In this document: one piece after another, positions 21,936 through 35,640 of the stretch | Position numbering within the stretch: position 1 is the first letter of the stretch | How the letters are laid out: every line of letters begins with the position of its first letter | Source: Arbacia lixula | Taxonomy: Eukaryota; Echinodermata; Echinoidea; Arbacioida; Arbaciidae | Length of the DNA stretch: 64,000 bases | Assembly: GCA_963669155.1 (NCBI GenBank) | Contig: CAVLGW020000019.1 | Coordinates: 62,001 to 126,000 of the forward strand | Direction: 5' to 3' | Notes under the pieces: model-generated | The model's database searches: none | What the model was told of the DNA's origin: nothing | Seen by the model: the letters and a program-made list of their open reading frames with translations, nothing else | Made by a program: the position numbers and the translations under genes

Positions 21936-23883
21936 AGGTGGTCTGTCGCCAACGACAGATCACCTCTTAATTTCGTTAGAATTTTCTTTCTTTATTAGGT
22001 GGTCTGTCGCCAACGACAGATCACCTCTTAATTTCGTTAGAATTTTCTTTCTTTATTATTAGGTGGTCTGTCGCCAACGACAGATCACCTCTTAATTTCG
22101 TTAGAATTTTCTTTCTTTATTATTTATTTATTTATTAGGTGGTCTGTCGCCAACGACAGATCACCTCTTAATTTCGTTAGAATTTTCTTTCTTTATTTAT
22201 TTATTTATTAGGTGGTCTGTCGCCAACGACAGATCACCTCTTAATTAGGTGGTCTGTCGCCAACGACAGATCACCTCTTAATTTCGTTAGAATTTTCTTT
22301 CTTTATTATTTATTTATTTATTTTTATTCCAAATTTTTGTGACATGGATATCTCAACAATGCATAAGCCATATTTCATGAAATGTTCATCATGTATGGAC
22401 ATATATGTGAACATGTTACAGCAACATTTTCAAGGTCATGACGTCATCGTGACGTCATCTACGAGCAGTTTAATGAAAAACTATTACCTCATGTAGCTCT
22501 AGAACTGGTCATCTCTGTGTAATGAAATTTGACATGCATATAATGAATGAGTAGCTAATTAATTTCATTGAAAAAAAACGCGCGCGTACGCGTACGTTAG
22601 TGCAAAAACGCGCGCGCAAAATTTTAAAATGCTCCAAATCAACTCAAAATTGTTTTGCATATGTTTCAGGCCATTTCTAGCATTTCAAAAATTTCCGCGC
22701 GTGCGCGCGCGTTCGCGCGTTTTTTCGTGCGTAACGCGAACAAAACGTCAAAATTCGGTTTTTTTACTGGATTCATGTTACTGACACTACATACAACACA
22801 TCCTGTCATTTTGAGCCATTTCCATGCAATAACAAGGTCGTGCGGGTGCGTCAAAGTTCAAAGTCTGCGCGTGCGTCAATACGTTTTTGTGTGCAAATAT
22901 TGCAAAAAACATGACTACCTTCAATCGGCCATAGCTCTTCAGAATGGCCGGTGACCCCCAATTTTTTTTCAATATTCTGAAAGAGTGGGAAATGTAGATG
23001 TGATTTAATGTTCGATTTACCTTTTAAATTTATGTTGATGTCATCATATTGCCATATGAATCGAAAAAATGATTTTTCATGTATGACGTCATGAACTTTT
23101 TTACCCGCTTTTGTGTATCTCAGTAATTCATGGTCAATTTTCTCCCAAATTTCAGTATGTTGTAGCTGAGACCTTGCTCCATATTAGGAGTTGCCTTCAT
23201 TTTTCATTTTGATGACGTCTTCACGGTGTAAATTTCATTATACGCATGAATGTCAAAATCGCACTTCCGTGTTATGTCAATGGAAGTGGTATTTATGAAA
23301 TGACATGACGAGCTTCTAGGAGATGTATCTCACTAATATGTCAAGCTTTCACTCTGAAATTTCAGTATGTTGTAGCTGAGTCTACGAGCTTTCCGGAACG
23401 TTGTCTCCATTTTTTAATCAGATGTCGGGATCATGGTGAAATTTCAGCTTGAATATCGATTTCTTAATCATTCTAGCCCCTGCTGGGCATTACGTGTTAA
23501 GTGAATGGGAAGATTTGTGGCTCAATAGGTAAGGCGCCGTTTTAAGATCTCGAGGCCCCCGGTTCGATTCCTGGCGTGGGTAGGGTCAACTTTTGCATTC
23601 CTTTTGCAATGTTTATTTTGCCATCTTCTTCTGTTCTATGCCTCACTTTGTCATTCTCTTTGAGATTTTCTTTCCAATTCTTTTTTCTCTCACCCCATTC
23701 TCTTACATGACTATTAATCACGTTAGCATAAACATGTTACCATTTAGGAAATTCTCTGAAATTTTAGTATAATAGGTGCCCTATGAGCTTTCTTGAGCGA
23801 TGTCTCACATTGCTTATGGATAGATGGTGTTACGAATGAAGGTCTATAGTCCAGCTTATACTTGTCCACAAGTATGTCTCGTT
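21936..23883 (+). mobile_element. HINE-like unit 11 (subfamily A, six stacked 5' hairpins, first unit of right array)
   Basis: The T hairpins start at 21936, 21997, 22061, 22137, 22210 and 22247. The first follows a T run of non-array DNA and so gives the natural 5' element edge. The fifth is cut short after CACCTCTTAAT and joined to the sixth. B box at 23561-23571. The 3' motif is deleted as in units 6, 7, 14 and 25. Confidence 0.88.
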
Positions 23884-25286
23884 TATTAGGTGGTCTGCCA
23901 TGCCATGGCAGATCACCTTTTAATTTCGTCAGAATCTTCTTTCTTTTTATTTTTATTCCATACCCCCCACTTTTTTGTGGCATGTATATCTCAACAATGC
24001 ATGAACCATGTTTCATGAAATTTTCGTCACTTAGAGGTATATATGTGAACATGTGCCCGCAACAATTCCAAGGTCATTTCATAATCGTGACGTCATCTAC
24101 GAGCAATTTAATGAAAATCGATTATTGAATATATCTCTTGAACCGATCATTTATATGTAATGAAATTTAAAATGCATAAAATTTATGATAAGACAATTTT
24201 TTTCATTAAATAAAAACGCGCGCGTACGCGTACGTTAGTGCAAAAACGTGCGCGCAAAATTTTAAAATGCTCCAAATCAACTCAAAATTATTTTGCATAT
24301 GTTTCAGGCCATTTCTAGCATTTCAAAAATTTCCGCGCGTGCGCGCGCGTTCGCGCGTTTTTCCGTGCGTAACGCGAACAAAACGTCAAAATTCCGTTTT
24401 TTTACAAGATTCATGTTACTGACACTACATATAACACATCCTGTCATTTTGAGCCATTTCCATGCAATAACAAGGTCGTGCGGGTGCGTCAAAGTTGAAA
24501 GTCCGCGCGTGCGTCAATACGTTTTTGTGTGCAAATATTGCAAAAAACATGACTACCTTCAATCGGCCTTACCTCTTGAGAATGGCCGGTGACCCCCAAT
24601 TTTTTTTTAATATTTGGAAAGAATATGAAATGTAGATGTCATTTCATGTGTCATTTTACCGGTAAGTACATAATGACGTCATCATATTGCCATATGAATA
24701 AAAAAAATGAATTTTAAATCATGATGTCATGAATTTTTTTACCCGCTTTTGCATATCTCAGCAATCCTTTGTCAATTTTCTCCCCAAATTCAGTATGTTG
24801 TGCCTTAGACATTGCCCTATGGCAGGGTTGCCTTAACTTTTCAAATTGTTAACGTCTTCAAGGTGAAAATATGATTATAGGCATGAATGTCAGAATCAGA
24901 CGTTTTCACGTGTATTTTTAATGGGAGGGTCATTTATTTGAAATCATGAAATGACATGGCAATCTTTCAGGAGCTATATCTTTTCCTATGTTACGATCTT
25001 TTACTATGAAATTTTAGTATGTTGTAGCTGAATCTAGTAGCTTTCGGCCTTGTGGTATCCATTTTTTCATTAGATATATCGGGATCACGGCAAAATTTCA
25101 GCTTGAATATCGATTTCTAAATCATTCTAGCCACTGCTAGCGGGCTTTGCGTGAAAAGTGAATGCGAAGCTTTGTGGCTCATAATGGGTAAGGCGATGTT
25201 TTAAGAACGTTCATTTACCAGCCCATGCCAGTGCATGAATTTGCCAGTGCAGACCACCTTATACTTGTCCACAAGTATGTCTCGTT
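23884..25286 (+). mobile_element. HINE-like unit 12 (divergent, shortened)
   Basis: The hairpin at 23888-23918 is M type, but its spacer resembles the T type. The body differs from A and B throughout (for example near 24600-25100). The region from the anticodon position of the tRNA-like segment to the 3' module is missing (junction near 25210), so there is no B box. The 3' terminus is intact. It is probably the oldest or most independently evolved copy in the window. Confidence 0.85.
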
Positions 25287-26908
25287 ATTTATTTATTTTT
25301 ATTCCAAATTTTTGTGACATGGATATCTCAACAATGCATGGGCCATATTTCATGAAATGTTCATCATGTATGGACATATATGTGAACATGTTACAGCAAC
25401 ATTTTCAAGGTCATGACGTCATCGTGACGTCATCTACGAGCAGTTTAATGAAAAACTATTACCTCATGTAGCTCTAGAACTGGTCATCTCTGTGTAATGA
25501 AATTTGACATGCATATAATTAATGAGTAGCTAATTAATTTCATTGAAAAAAAACGCGCGCGTACGCGTACGTTAGTGCAAAAACGCGCGCGGAAAATTTT
25601 AAAATGCTCCAAATCAACTCAAAATTGTTTTGCATATGTTTCAGGCCATTTCTAGCATTTCAAAAATTTCCGCGCGTGCGCGCGCGTTCGCGCGTTTTTT
25701 CGTGCGTAACGCGAACAAAACGTCAAAATTCTGTTTTTTTACTAAATTCATGTTACTGACACTACATACAACACATCCTGTCATTTTGAGCCATTTCCAT
25801 GCAATAACAAGGTCGTGCGGGTGCGTCAAAGTTCAAAGTCTGCGCGTGCGTCAATACGTTTTTGTGTGCAAATATTGCAAAAAACATGACTACCTTCAAT
25901 CGGCCATAGCTCTTCAGAATGGCCGGTGACCCCCAATTTTTTTTCAATATTCTGAAAGAGTGGGAAATGTAGATGTGATTTAATGTTCGATTTACCTTTT
26001 AAATTTATGTTGATGTCATCATATTGCCATATGAATCGAAAAAATGATTTTTCATGTATGACGTCATGAACTTTTTTACCCGCTTTTGTGTATCTCAGTA
26101 ATTCATGGTCAATTTTCTGCCAAATTTCAGTATGTTGTAGCTGAGACCTCGCTCCATAGTAGGAGTTGCCTTCATTTTTCATTTTGATGACGTCTTCACG
26201 GTGTAAATTTCATTATACGCATGAATGTCAAAATCGCACTTCCGTGTTATGTCAATGGAAGTGGTATTTATGAAATGACATGACGAGCTTCTAGGAGATG
26301 TATCTCACTAATATGTCAAGCTTTCACTCTGAAATTTCAGTATGTTGTAGCTGAGTCTACGAGCTTTCCGGAACGTTGTCTCCATTTTTTAATCAGATGT
26401 CGGGATCATGGTGAAATTTCAGCTTGAATATCTATTTCTTAATCATTCTAGCCCCTGCTGGGCATTACGTGTTAAGTGAATGGGAAGATTTGTGGCTCAA
26501 TAGGTAAGGCGCCGTTTTAAGATCTCGAGGCCCCCGGTTCGATTCCTGGCGTGGGTAGGGTCAACTTTTGCATTCCTTTTGCAATGTTTATTTTGCCATC
26601 TTCTTCTGTTCTATGCCTCACTTTGTCATTCTCTTTGAGATTTTCTTTCCAATTCTTTTTTCTCTCACCCCATTCTCTTACATGACTATTAATCACGTTA
26701 GCATAAACATGTTACCATTTAGGAAATTCTCTGAAATTTTAGTATAATAGGTGCCCTATGAGCTTTCTTGAGCGCTGTCTCACATTGCTTATGGATAGTT
26801 GGTGTCACGAATGAAGGTCTATAGTTCACCGTGCATTTTCCAGCCCATGTCTGTGCATGAATTTGCCAATGCAGACCACCTGATACTTGTCCACAAGTAT
26901 GTCTCGTT
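25287..26908 (+). mobile_element. HINE-like unit 13 (subfamily A)
   Basis: No 5' hairpin; a TTTA spacer leads into the body. B box at 26536-26546. It shares TTTTCTGCCAAATTTCAG with unit 7, a change from the usual CTCCC, which points to a common source. Confidence 0.86.
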
Positions 26909-28610
26909 AGGTGGTCTGCCATGCCATGGCAGATCACCTCTTGTTTTTGTCCGAATTTTCTTTCTTTATTATTAGGTGGTCTGTCGCCAACGACAGATCA
27001 CCTCTTAATTTCGTTAGAATTTTCTTTCTTTATTATTTATTTATTTATTTTTATTCCAAATTTTTGTGACATGGATATCTCAACAATGCATAAGCCATAT
27101 TTCATGAAATGTTCATCATGTATGGACATATATGTGAACATGTTACAGCAACATTTTCAAGGTCATGACGTCATCGTGACGTCATCTACGAGCAGTTTAA
27201 TGAAAAACTATTACCTCATGTAGCTCTAGAACTGGTCATCTCTGTGTAATGAAATTTAACATGCATATAATTAATGAGTAGCTAATTAATTTCATTGAAA
27301 AAAAACGCGCGCGTACGCGTACGTTAGTGCAAAAACGCGCGCGCAAAATTTTAAAATGCTCTAAATCAACTCAAAATTGTTTTGCATATGTTTCAGGCCA
27401 TTTTTAGCATTTCAAAAATTTCCGCGCGTGCGCGCGCGTTCGCGCGTTTTTTCGTGCGTAACGCGAACAAAACGTCAAAATTCTGTTTTTTTACTGGATT
27501 CATGTTACTGACACTACATACAACACATCCTGTCATTTTGAGCCATTTCCATGCAATAACAAGGTCGTGCGGGTGCGTCAAAGTTCAAAGTCTGCGCGTG
27601 CGTCAATACGTTTTTGTGTGCAAATATTGCAAAAAACATGACTACCTTCAATCGGCCATAGCTCTTCAGAATGGCCGGTGACCCCCAATTTTTTTTCAAT
27701 ATTCTGAAAGAGTGGGAAATGTAGATGTGATTTAATGTTCGATTTACCTTTTAAATTTATGTTGATGTCATCATATTGCCATATGAATCGAAAAAATGAT
27801 TTTTCATGTATGACGTCATGAACTTTTTTACCCGCTTTTGTGTATCTCAGTAATTCATGGTCAATTTTCTCCCAAATTTCAGTATGTTGTAGCTGAGACC
27901 TCGCTCCATGGTAGGAGTTGCCTTCATTTTTCATTTTGATGACGTCTTCACGGTGTAAATTTCATTATACGCATGAATGTCAAAATCGCACTTCCGTGTT
28001 ATGTCAATGGAAGTGGTATTTATGAAATGACATGACGAGCTTCTAGGAGATGTATCTCACTAATATGTCAAGCTTTCACTCTGAAATTTCAGTATGTTGT
28101 AGCTGAGTCTACGAGCTTTCCGGAACGTTGTCTCCATTTTTTAATCAGATGTCGGGATCATGGTGAAATTTCAGCTTGAATATCGATTTCTTAATCATTC
28201 TAGCCCCTGCTGGGCATTACGTGTTAAGTGAATGGGAAGATTTGTGGCTCAATAGGTAAGGCGCCGTTTTAAGATCTCGAGGCCCCCGGTTCGATTCCTG
28301 GCGTGGGTAGGGTCAACTTTTGCATTCCTTTTGCAATGTTTATTTTGCCATCTTCTTCTGTTCTATGCCTCACTTTGTCATTCTCTTTGAGATTTTCTTT
28401 CCAATTCTTTTTTCTCTCACCCCATTCTCTTACATGACTATTAATCACGTTAGCATAAACATGTTACCATTTAGGAAATTCTCTGAAATTTTAGTATAAT
28501 AGGTGCCCTATGAGCTTTCTTGAGCGATGTCTCACATTGCTTATGGATAGATGGTGTTACGAATGAAGGTCTATAGTCCAGCTTATACTTGTCCACAAGT
28601 ATGTCTCGTT
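26909..28610 (+). mobile_element. HINE-like unit 14 (subfamily A, mixed hairpins)
   Basis: An M hairpin at 26909-26939 directly abuts the previous tail. A T hairpin at 26974-27003 is next to the A body. B box at 28288-28298. The 3' motif is deleted, and the following unit has four hairpins. Confidence 0.87.
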
Positions 28611-30515
28611 TATTATTATTAGGTGGTCTGTCGCCAACGACAGATCACCTCTTAATTTCGTTAGAATTTTCTTTCTTTATTATTTATTTATTAGGTGGTC
28701 TGTCGCCAACGACAGATCACCTCTTAATTTCGTTAGAATTTTCTTTCTTTATTAGGTGGTCTGCCATGCCATGGCAGATCACCTCTTGTTTTTGTCCGAA
28801 TTTTCTTTCTTTATTAGGTGGTCTGCCATGCCATGGCAGATCACCTCTTGTTTTTGTCCGAATTTTCTTTCTTTATTATTATTATTATTATTATTTATTT
28901 TTATTCCTATTTTTTGTGACATGGATATCTCAACAATGCATGGACCATGTTTCATGAAATGTTCATCATGTATAGGTATATATGTGAACATGGTCCAGCA
29001 ACATTTTCAAGGTCATTACGTAATCGTGACGTCATGCACGAGCAATTTAATGAAAATCTATTATCTCGTGTAGCTCTAAAACCGTTCATCTCTGTGTAAT
29101 GAAATTTGGCATGTATATAATTAATGACAAGACAATTAATTTCAATGAAAAAAAACGCGCGCGTACGCGTACGTTAGTGCATTAACGCGCGCGTAAAATA
29201 AAAAAATGCTCCAAGTCAACTAGAAATTGTTTTGCATATGTTGGAGGCCATTTCTAGCATTTTTCAAATTTCCGCGCGTATGCGCGCGCGCGCGCGTTTT
29301 TCCGTGCGTTTAGCAAACGCAACGTCGGAAAACCGTTTTTTCACTGGATTCATGTTTCTGACACTGCAAACAACACATCCTGAAATTTTCAGCCATTTCT
29401 ATGCAATAATAAGGTCGTGCGGGTGCGTCAAAGTTCAAAGTCCGCGCGTGCGTCAATACGTTTTTGTGTGCAAAAACATGACCACCTTCAATCGGCCATA
29501 GCTCCTCAGAATGGCTGGTGACCCCCAATTTTTTTTTCATATTTTGAAAGAGTGGGAACTGTAGATGCTATTTCATGTATCATTTGGTCGTTAAATACAT
29601 CGTAACGTCATCATATTGCCATATGAATCAAAAAAATCAATTTTCATGTATTACGTCATAAACTTTTTTACCCGTTCTTGCGTATCTCATTAATCTTTGG
29701 TCAATTTTGTTCCAAATTTCAGTATGTGATAGCTGAGACATTGCTCTATGAGAAAGTAGCCCTAATATTTCAATAGGATTCTATCTTCATGGTATGAATT
29801 TGATTATAGACATTAATGTCAAAATCGATCGTAAGTACGTGTTATGTCAATGGAAGGGGTATTTATTAAATGACATGACGATCTTCTAGGAGCTGTATCT
29901 CGCTTATGTTCAATTCTGTTACTCTGAAATTTTAGTATGTTGTAGCTGAGTCTACTAGCTTTCGGGGACGTCATCTTTATTTTTCAATCAGATGTCCCGA
30001 TCATGGCGAAATTTCATCTTGAATATCAATTTCTTAATCATTCTAGCCCCTGCTGGGCATTACGTGTTAAGTGAATGGGAAGATGTGTGGCTCAATTGGT
30101 AAGGCGCCGCGTTTTAAGATCTCGAGGCCCCCGGTTCGATTCCTGGAGTGGGTAGGGTAAATTTTCGCATTCCTTTTACAGTGTTTCTTTTGCCATCTTC
30201 TTCTGTTCTATCCCTCACTTTGTTTTTCTCTTTGAGATTTTCTTTCCCATTCGTTTTCTCTCGCCCCTTTATCTTACGTGGCTATTAATTACATGTTAGC
30301 ACAATATACATGTAACCATTTAGGCATGTCTCTGAAATGTACGTTAGTAGACATTGTAGGTGCGCTATGAGCTTTCTTGAGCGGAGTCTCTGATTGCTTA
30401 TGAATAGATGGTGTCACGATTGAAGGTCCATATCACCGTGCATTTTCTAGCCCATGTCAGTGCATGAATTTGCCAATGCAGACCACCTTATACTTGTCCA
30501 CAAGTATGTCTCGTT
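28611..30515 (+). mobile_element. HINE-like unit 15 (subfamily B, four stacked hairpins of two types)
   Basis: Hairpins are T at 28621 and 28693, then M at 28754 and 28816. The M pair is next to the B body. B box at 30133-30143. Subgroup B1. It is the start of the six-unit B block. Confidence 0.87.
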
Positions 30516-30583
30516 ATTATTATTATTAGGTGGTCTGCCATGCCATGGCAGATCACCTCTTGTTTTTGTCCGAATTTTCTTTC

Positions 30584-30619
<36 letters not shown>

Positions 30620-32239
30620 TATTTTTATTCCTATTTTTTGTGACATGGATATCTCAACAATGCATGGACCATGTTTCATCAAATGTTCATCATGTATAGG
30701 TATATATGTGAACATGGTCCAGCAACATTTTCAAGGTCATTACGTAATCGTGACGTCATGGACGAGCAATTTAATGAAAATCTATTATTTCATGTAGCTC
30801 TAAAACCGTTCATCTCTGTGTAATGAAATTTGGCATGTATATAATTAATGACAAGACAATTAATTTCAATGAAAAAAAACGCGCGCGTACGCGTACGTTA
30901 GTGCATTAACGCGCGCGTAAAATAAAAAAATGCTCCAAATCAACTAGAAATTGTTTTGCATATGTTTGAGGCCATTTCTAGCATTTTTCAAATTTCCGCG
31001 CGTACGCGCGCGCGCGCGCGTTTTTCCGTGCGTTTAGCAAACGCAACGTCGGAAAACCGTTTTTTCACTGGATTCGTGTTTCTGACACTGCAAACAACAC
31101 ATCCTGAAATTTTGAGCCATTTCTATGCAATAATAAGGTCGTGCGGGTGCGTCAAAGTTCAAAGTCCGCGCGTGCGTCAATACGTTTTTGTGTGCAAAAA
31201 CATGACCACCTTCAATCGGCCATAGCTCCTCAGAATGGCTGGTGACCCCCAATTTTTTTTTCATATTTTGAAAGAGTGGGAACTGTAGATGCTATTTCAT
31301 GTATCATTTGGTCGTTAAATACATCGTAACGTCATCATATTGCCATATGAATCGAAAAAATCAATTTTCATGTATGACGTCATAAACTTTTTTACCCGTT
31401 CTTGCGTATCTCAGTAATCTTTGGTCAATTTTGTTCCAAATTTCAGTATGTGATAGCTGAGACAATGCTCTATGAAAAGGTAGCCCTAATATTTCAATAG
31501 GATTCTATCTTCATGGTATGAATTTGATTATAGACATTAATGTCAAAATCGATCGTAAGTACGTGTTATGTCAATGGAAGGGGTATTTATTAAATGACAT
31601 GACGATCTTCTAGGAGCTGTATCTCGCTTATGTTCAATTCTGTTACTCTGAAATTTTAGTATGTTGTAGCTGAGTCTACTAGCTTTCGGGGACGTCATCT
31701 TTATTTTTCAATCAGATGTCGCGATCATGGCGAAATTTCATCTTGAATATCAATTTCTTAATCATTCTAGCCCCTGCTGGGCATTACGTGTTAAGTGAAT
31801 GGGAAGATGTGTGGCTCAATTGGTAAGGCGCCGCGTTTTAAGATCTCGAGGCCCCCGGTTCGATTCCTCGAGTGGGTAGGGTAAATTTTCGCATTCCTTT
31901 TACAATGTTTCTTTTGCCATCTTCTTCTGTTCTATCCCTCACTTTGTCTTTCTCTTTGAGATTTTCTTTCCCATTCGTTTTCTCTCGCCCCTTTATCTTA
32001 CGTGGCTATTAATTACATTTTAGCACAATATACATGTAACCATTTAGGCATGTCTCTGAAATGTACGTTAGTAGACATTGTAGGTGCGCTATGAGCTCTC
32101 TTGAGCGGAGTCTCTGATTGCTTATGAATAGATGGTGTCACGATTGAAGGTCCATATCACCGTGCATTTTCTAGCCCATGTCAGTGCATGAATTTGCCAA
32201 TGCAGACCACCTTATACTTGTCCACAAGTATGTCTCGTT
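30516..32239 (+). mobile_element. HINE-like unit 16 (subfamily B)
   Basis: An M hairpin at 30528-30558 is followed by the longest TTA run seen (about 30587-30618). B box at 31857-31867, with one change just after it (CCTCGAG). Subgroup B1. Confidence 0.87.
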
Positions 32240-33945
32240 AGGTGGTCTGCCATGCCATGGCAGATCACCTCTTGTTTTTGTCCGAATTTTCTTTCTTTAT
32301 TATTATTATTATTATTATTATTTATTTTTATTCCTATTTTTTGTGACATGGATATCTCAACAATGCATGAACCATGTTTCATCAAATGTTCATCATGTAT
32401 GGGTATATATGTGAACATGTTACAGGAACATTTTCAAGGTCATTACGTAATCGTGACGTCATGCACGAGCAATTTAATGAAAATCTATTATTTCATGTAG
32501 CTTTAAAACCGTTCATCTCTGTGTAATGAAATTTGGCATGTATATAATTAATGACAAGACAATTAATTTCAATGAAAAAAAACGCGCGCGTACGCGTACG
32601 TTAGTGCATTAACGCGCGCGTAAAATAAAAAAATGCTCCAAATCAACTAGAAATTGTTTTGCATATGTTTGAGGCCATTTCTAGCATTTTTTAAATTTCC
32701 GCGCGTACGCGCGCGCGCGCGCGTTTTTCCGTGCGTTTAGCAAACGCACCGTCGGAAAACCGTTTTTTCACTGGATTCATGTTTCTTACACTGCAAACAA
32801 CACATCCTGAAAATTTGAGCCATTTCTATGCAATAATAAGGTCGTGCGGGTGCGTCAAAGTTCAAAGTCCGCGCGTGCGTCAATACGTTTTTGTGTGCAA
32901 AAACATGACCACCTTCAATCGGCCATAGCTCCTCAGAATGGCTGGTGACCCCCAATTTTTTTTTCATATTTCGAAAGAGTGGGAACTGTAGATGCTATTT
33001 CATGTATCATTTGGTCGTTAAATACATCGTAACGTCATCATATTGCCATATGAATCGAAAAAAATCAATTTTCATGCATGACGTCATAAACTTTTTTACC
33101 CGTTCTTGCGTATCTCAGTAATCTTTGGTCAATTTTGTTCCAAATTTCATTATGTGATAGCTGAGACATTGCTCTATGAGAAAGTAGCCCTAATATTTCA
33201 ATAGGATTCTATCTTCATGGTATAAATTTGATTATAGACATTAATGTCAAAATCGATCGTAAGTACGTGTTATGTCAATGGAAGGGGTATTTATTAAATG
33301 ACATGACGATCTTCTAGGAGCTGTATCTCGCTTATGTTCAATTCTGTTACTCTGAAATTTTAGTATGTTGTAGCTGAGTCTACTAGCTTTCGGACACGTC
33401 ATCTTTATTTTTCAATTAGATGTCGCGATCATGGCGAAATTTCATCTTGAATATCAATTTCTTAATCATTCTAGCCCCTGCTGGGCATTACGTGTTAAGT
33501 GAATGGGAAGATGTGTGGCTCAATTGGTAAGGCGCCGCCTTTTAAGATCTCGAGGCCCCCGGTTCGATTCCTGGAGTGGGTAGGGTAAATTTTCGCATTC
33601 CTTTTACAATGTTTCTTTTGCCATCTTCTTCTGTTCTATCCCTCACTTTGTCTTTCTCTTTGAGATTTTCTTTCCCATTCGTTTTCTCTCGCCCCTTTAT
33701 CTTACGTGGCTATTAATTACATGTATACAATATACATGTAACCATTTAGGCATGTCTCTGAAATGTACGTTAGTACACATTGTAGTTGCGCTATGAGCTT
33801 TCTTGAGCGGAGTCTCTGATTGCTTGCTTATGAATAGATGGTGTCACGATTGAAGGTCCATATCACCGTGCATTTTCTAGCCCATGTCAGTGCATGAATT
33901 TGCCAATGCAGACCACCTTATACTTGTCCACAAGTATGTCTCGTT
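32240..33945 (+). mobile_element. HINE-like unit 17 (subfamily B)
   Basis: An M hairpin at 32240-32270 directly follows the previous tail. B box at 33561-33571. Subgroup B1, the last B1 unit of the block. Confidence 0.87.
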
Positions 33946-35640
33946 AGGTGGTCTGCCATGCCATGGCAGATCACCTCTTGTTTTTGTCCGAATTTTCTTT
34001 CTTTATTATTATTTATTTTTATTCCTATTTTTTGTGACATGGATATCTCAACAATGCATGGACCATGTTTCATCAAATGTTGATCATGTATAGGTATATA
34101 TGTGAACATGTTACAGGAACATTTTCAAGGTCATTACGTAATCGTGACGTCATGCACGAGCAATTTAATGAAAATCTATTATTTCATGTAGCTCTAAAAC
34201 CGTTCATCTCTGTGTAATGAAATTTGGCATGTATATAATTAATGACAAGACAATTAATTTCAATGAAAAAAAACGCGCGCGTACGCGTACGTTATTGCAT
34301 TAACTGGCGCGTAAAATAAAAAAATGCTCCAAATCAACTAGAAATTGTTTTGCATATGTTTGAGGCCATTTCTAGCATTTTTCAATTTTCCGCGCGTACG
34401 CGCGCGCGCGCGCGTTTTTCCGTGCGTTTAGCAAACGCAACGTCGGAAAACCGTTTTTTTCACTGGATTCATGTTTCTGACACTGCAAACAACACATCCT
34501 GAAATTTTGAGCCATTTCCATGCAATGATAAGGTCGTGCTGGTGCGTCAAAGTTCAAAGTCCGCGCGTGCGTCAATACGTTTTTGTGTGCAAATATTGCA
34601 AAAAACATGACCACCTTCAATCGGCCATAGCTCCTCAGAATGACTGGTGACCCCCAATTTTTTTTTCATATGTTGAAAGAGTGAGAACTGTAGATGCTAT
34701 TTCATGTATCATTTGGTCGTTAAATACATCGTGACGTCATCATATTGCCATATGAATCGAAAAAATCAATTTTCATGTATGACTTCATAAACTTTTTTAC
34801 CCGTTCTAGCGTATCTCAGTAATCTTTGGTCAATTTTGTTCCAAATTTCAGTATGTGATAGCTGAGACATTCCTCTATGAGAAATTAGCCCTAATATTTC
34901 AATGGGATTCCATCTTCATGGTATAAATTTGATTATAGACATTTATGTCAAAATCGATCGTATGTACGTGTTATGTCAATGGAAGGGGTATTTATTAAAT
35001 GACATGACGATCTTCTAGGAGCTGTATCTCGCTTATGTTCAATTCTGTTACTCTGAAATTTTAGTATGTTGTAGCTGAGTCTACTAGCTTTCGGGGACGT
35101 CATCTTTATTTTTTAATCAGATGTCGCGATCATGGCGAAATTTCATCTTGAATATCAATTTCTTAATCATTCTAGCCCCTGCTGGGCATTACGTGTTAAG
35201 TGAACTGGAAGATGTGTGGCTCAATTGGTAAGGCGCCGCGTTTTAAGATCTCGAGGCCCCCGGTTAGATTCCTGGAGTGGGTAGGGTAAATTTTTGCATT
35301 CCTTTTACAATGTTTTTTTTTGCCATCTTCTTCTGTTCTATCCCTCACTTTGTCATTCTCTTTGAGATTTTCTTTCCCATTAGTTTTCTCTCGCCCCTTT
35401 ATCTTACGTGGCTATTAATTACATGTTAGCACAATATACATGTTATAGGCATGTCTCTAAAATGTACGTTAGTAGACATTGTAGGTGCGCTCTGAGCTTT
35501 CTTGAGCGGAGTCTCTGATTGCTTATGAATAGATGGTGTCACGATTGAAGGTCCATATCACCGTGCATTTTCTATCCCGTGTCTGTGCATGAATTTGCCA
35601 ATGCAGACCACCTTATACTTGTCCACAAGTATGTCTCGTT
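33946..35640 (+). mobile_element. HINE-like unit 18 (subfamily B)
   Basis: An M hairpin at 33946-33976 directly follows the previous tail, then a short TTA run. It lacks the B1 deletion, so it is subgroup B2. The B box is altered (35262-35272, GGTTAGATTCC). Confidence 0.87.

Noticed and set aside
21936-22300. CRISPR-like array of palindromic repeats
   Set aside because: Spacers are microsatellite and constant spacer sequence rather than unique, there are no cas genes, and the context is eukaryotic.
30454-30797. Open frames with runs of tyrosine, leucine or asparagine at unit junctions
   Set aside because: They are translations of the TTA microsatellite and hairpin spacers in different frames.
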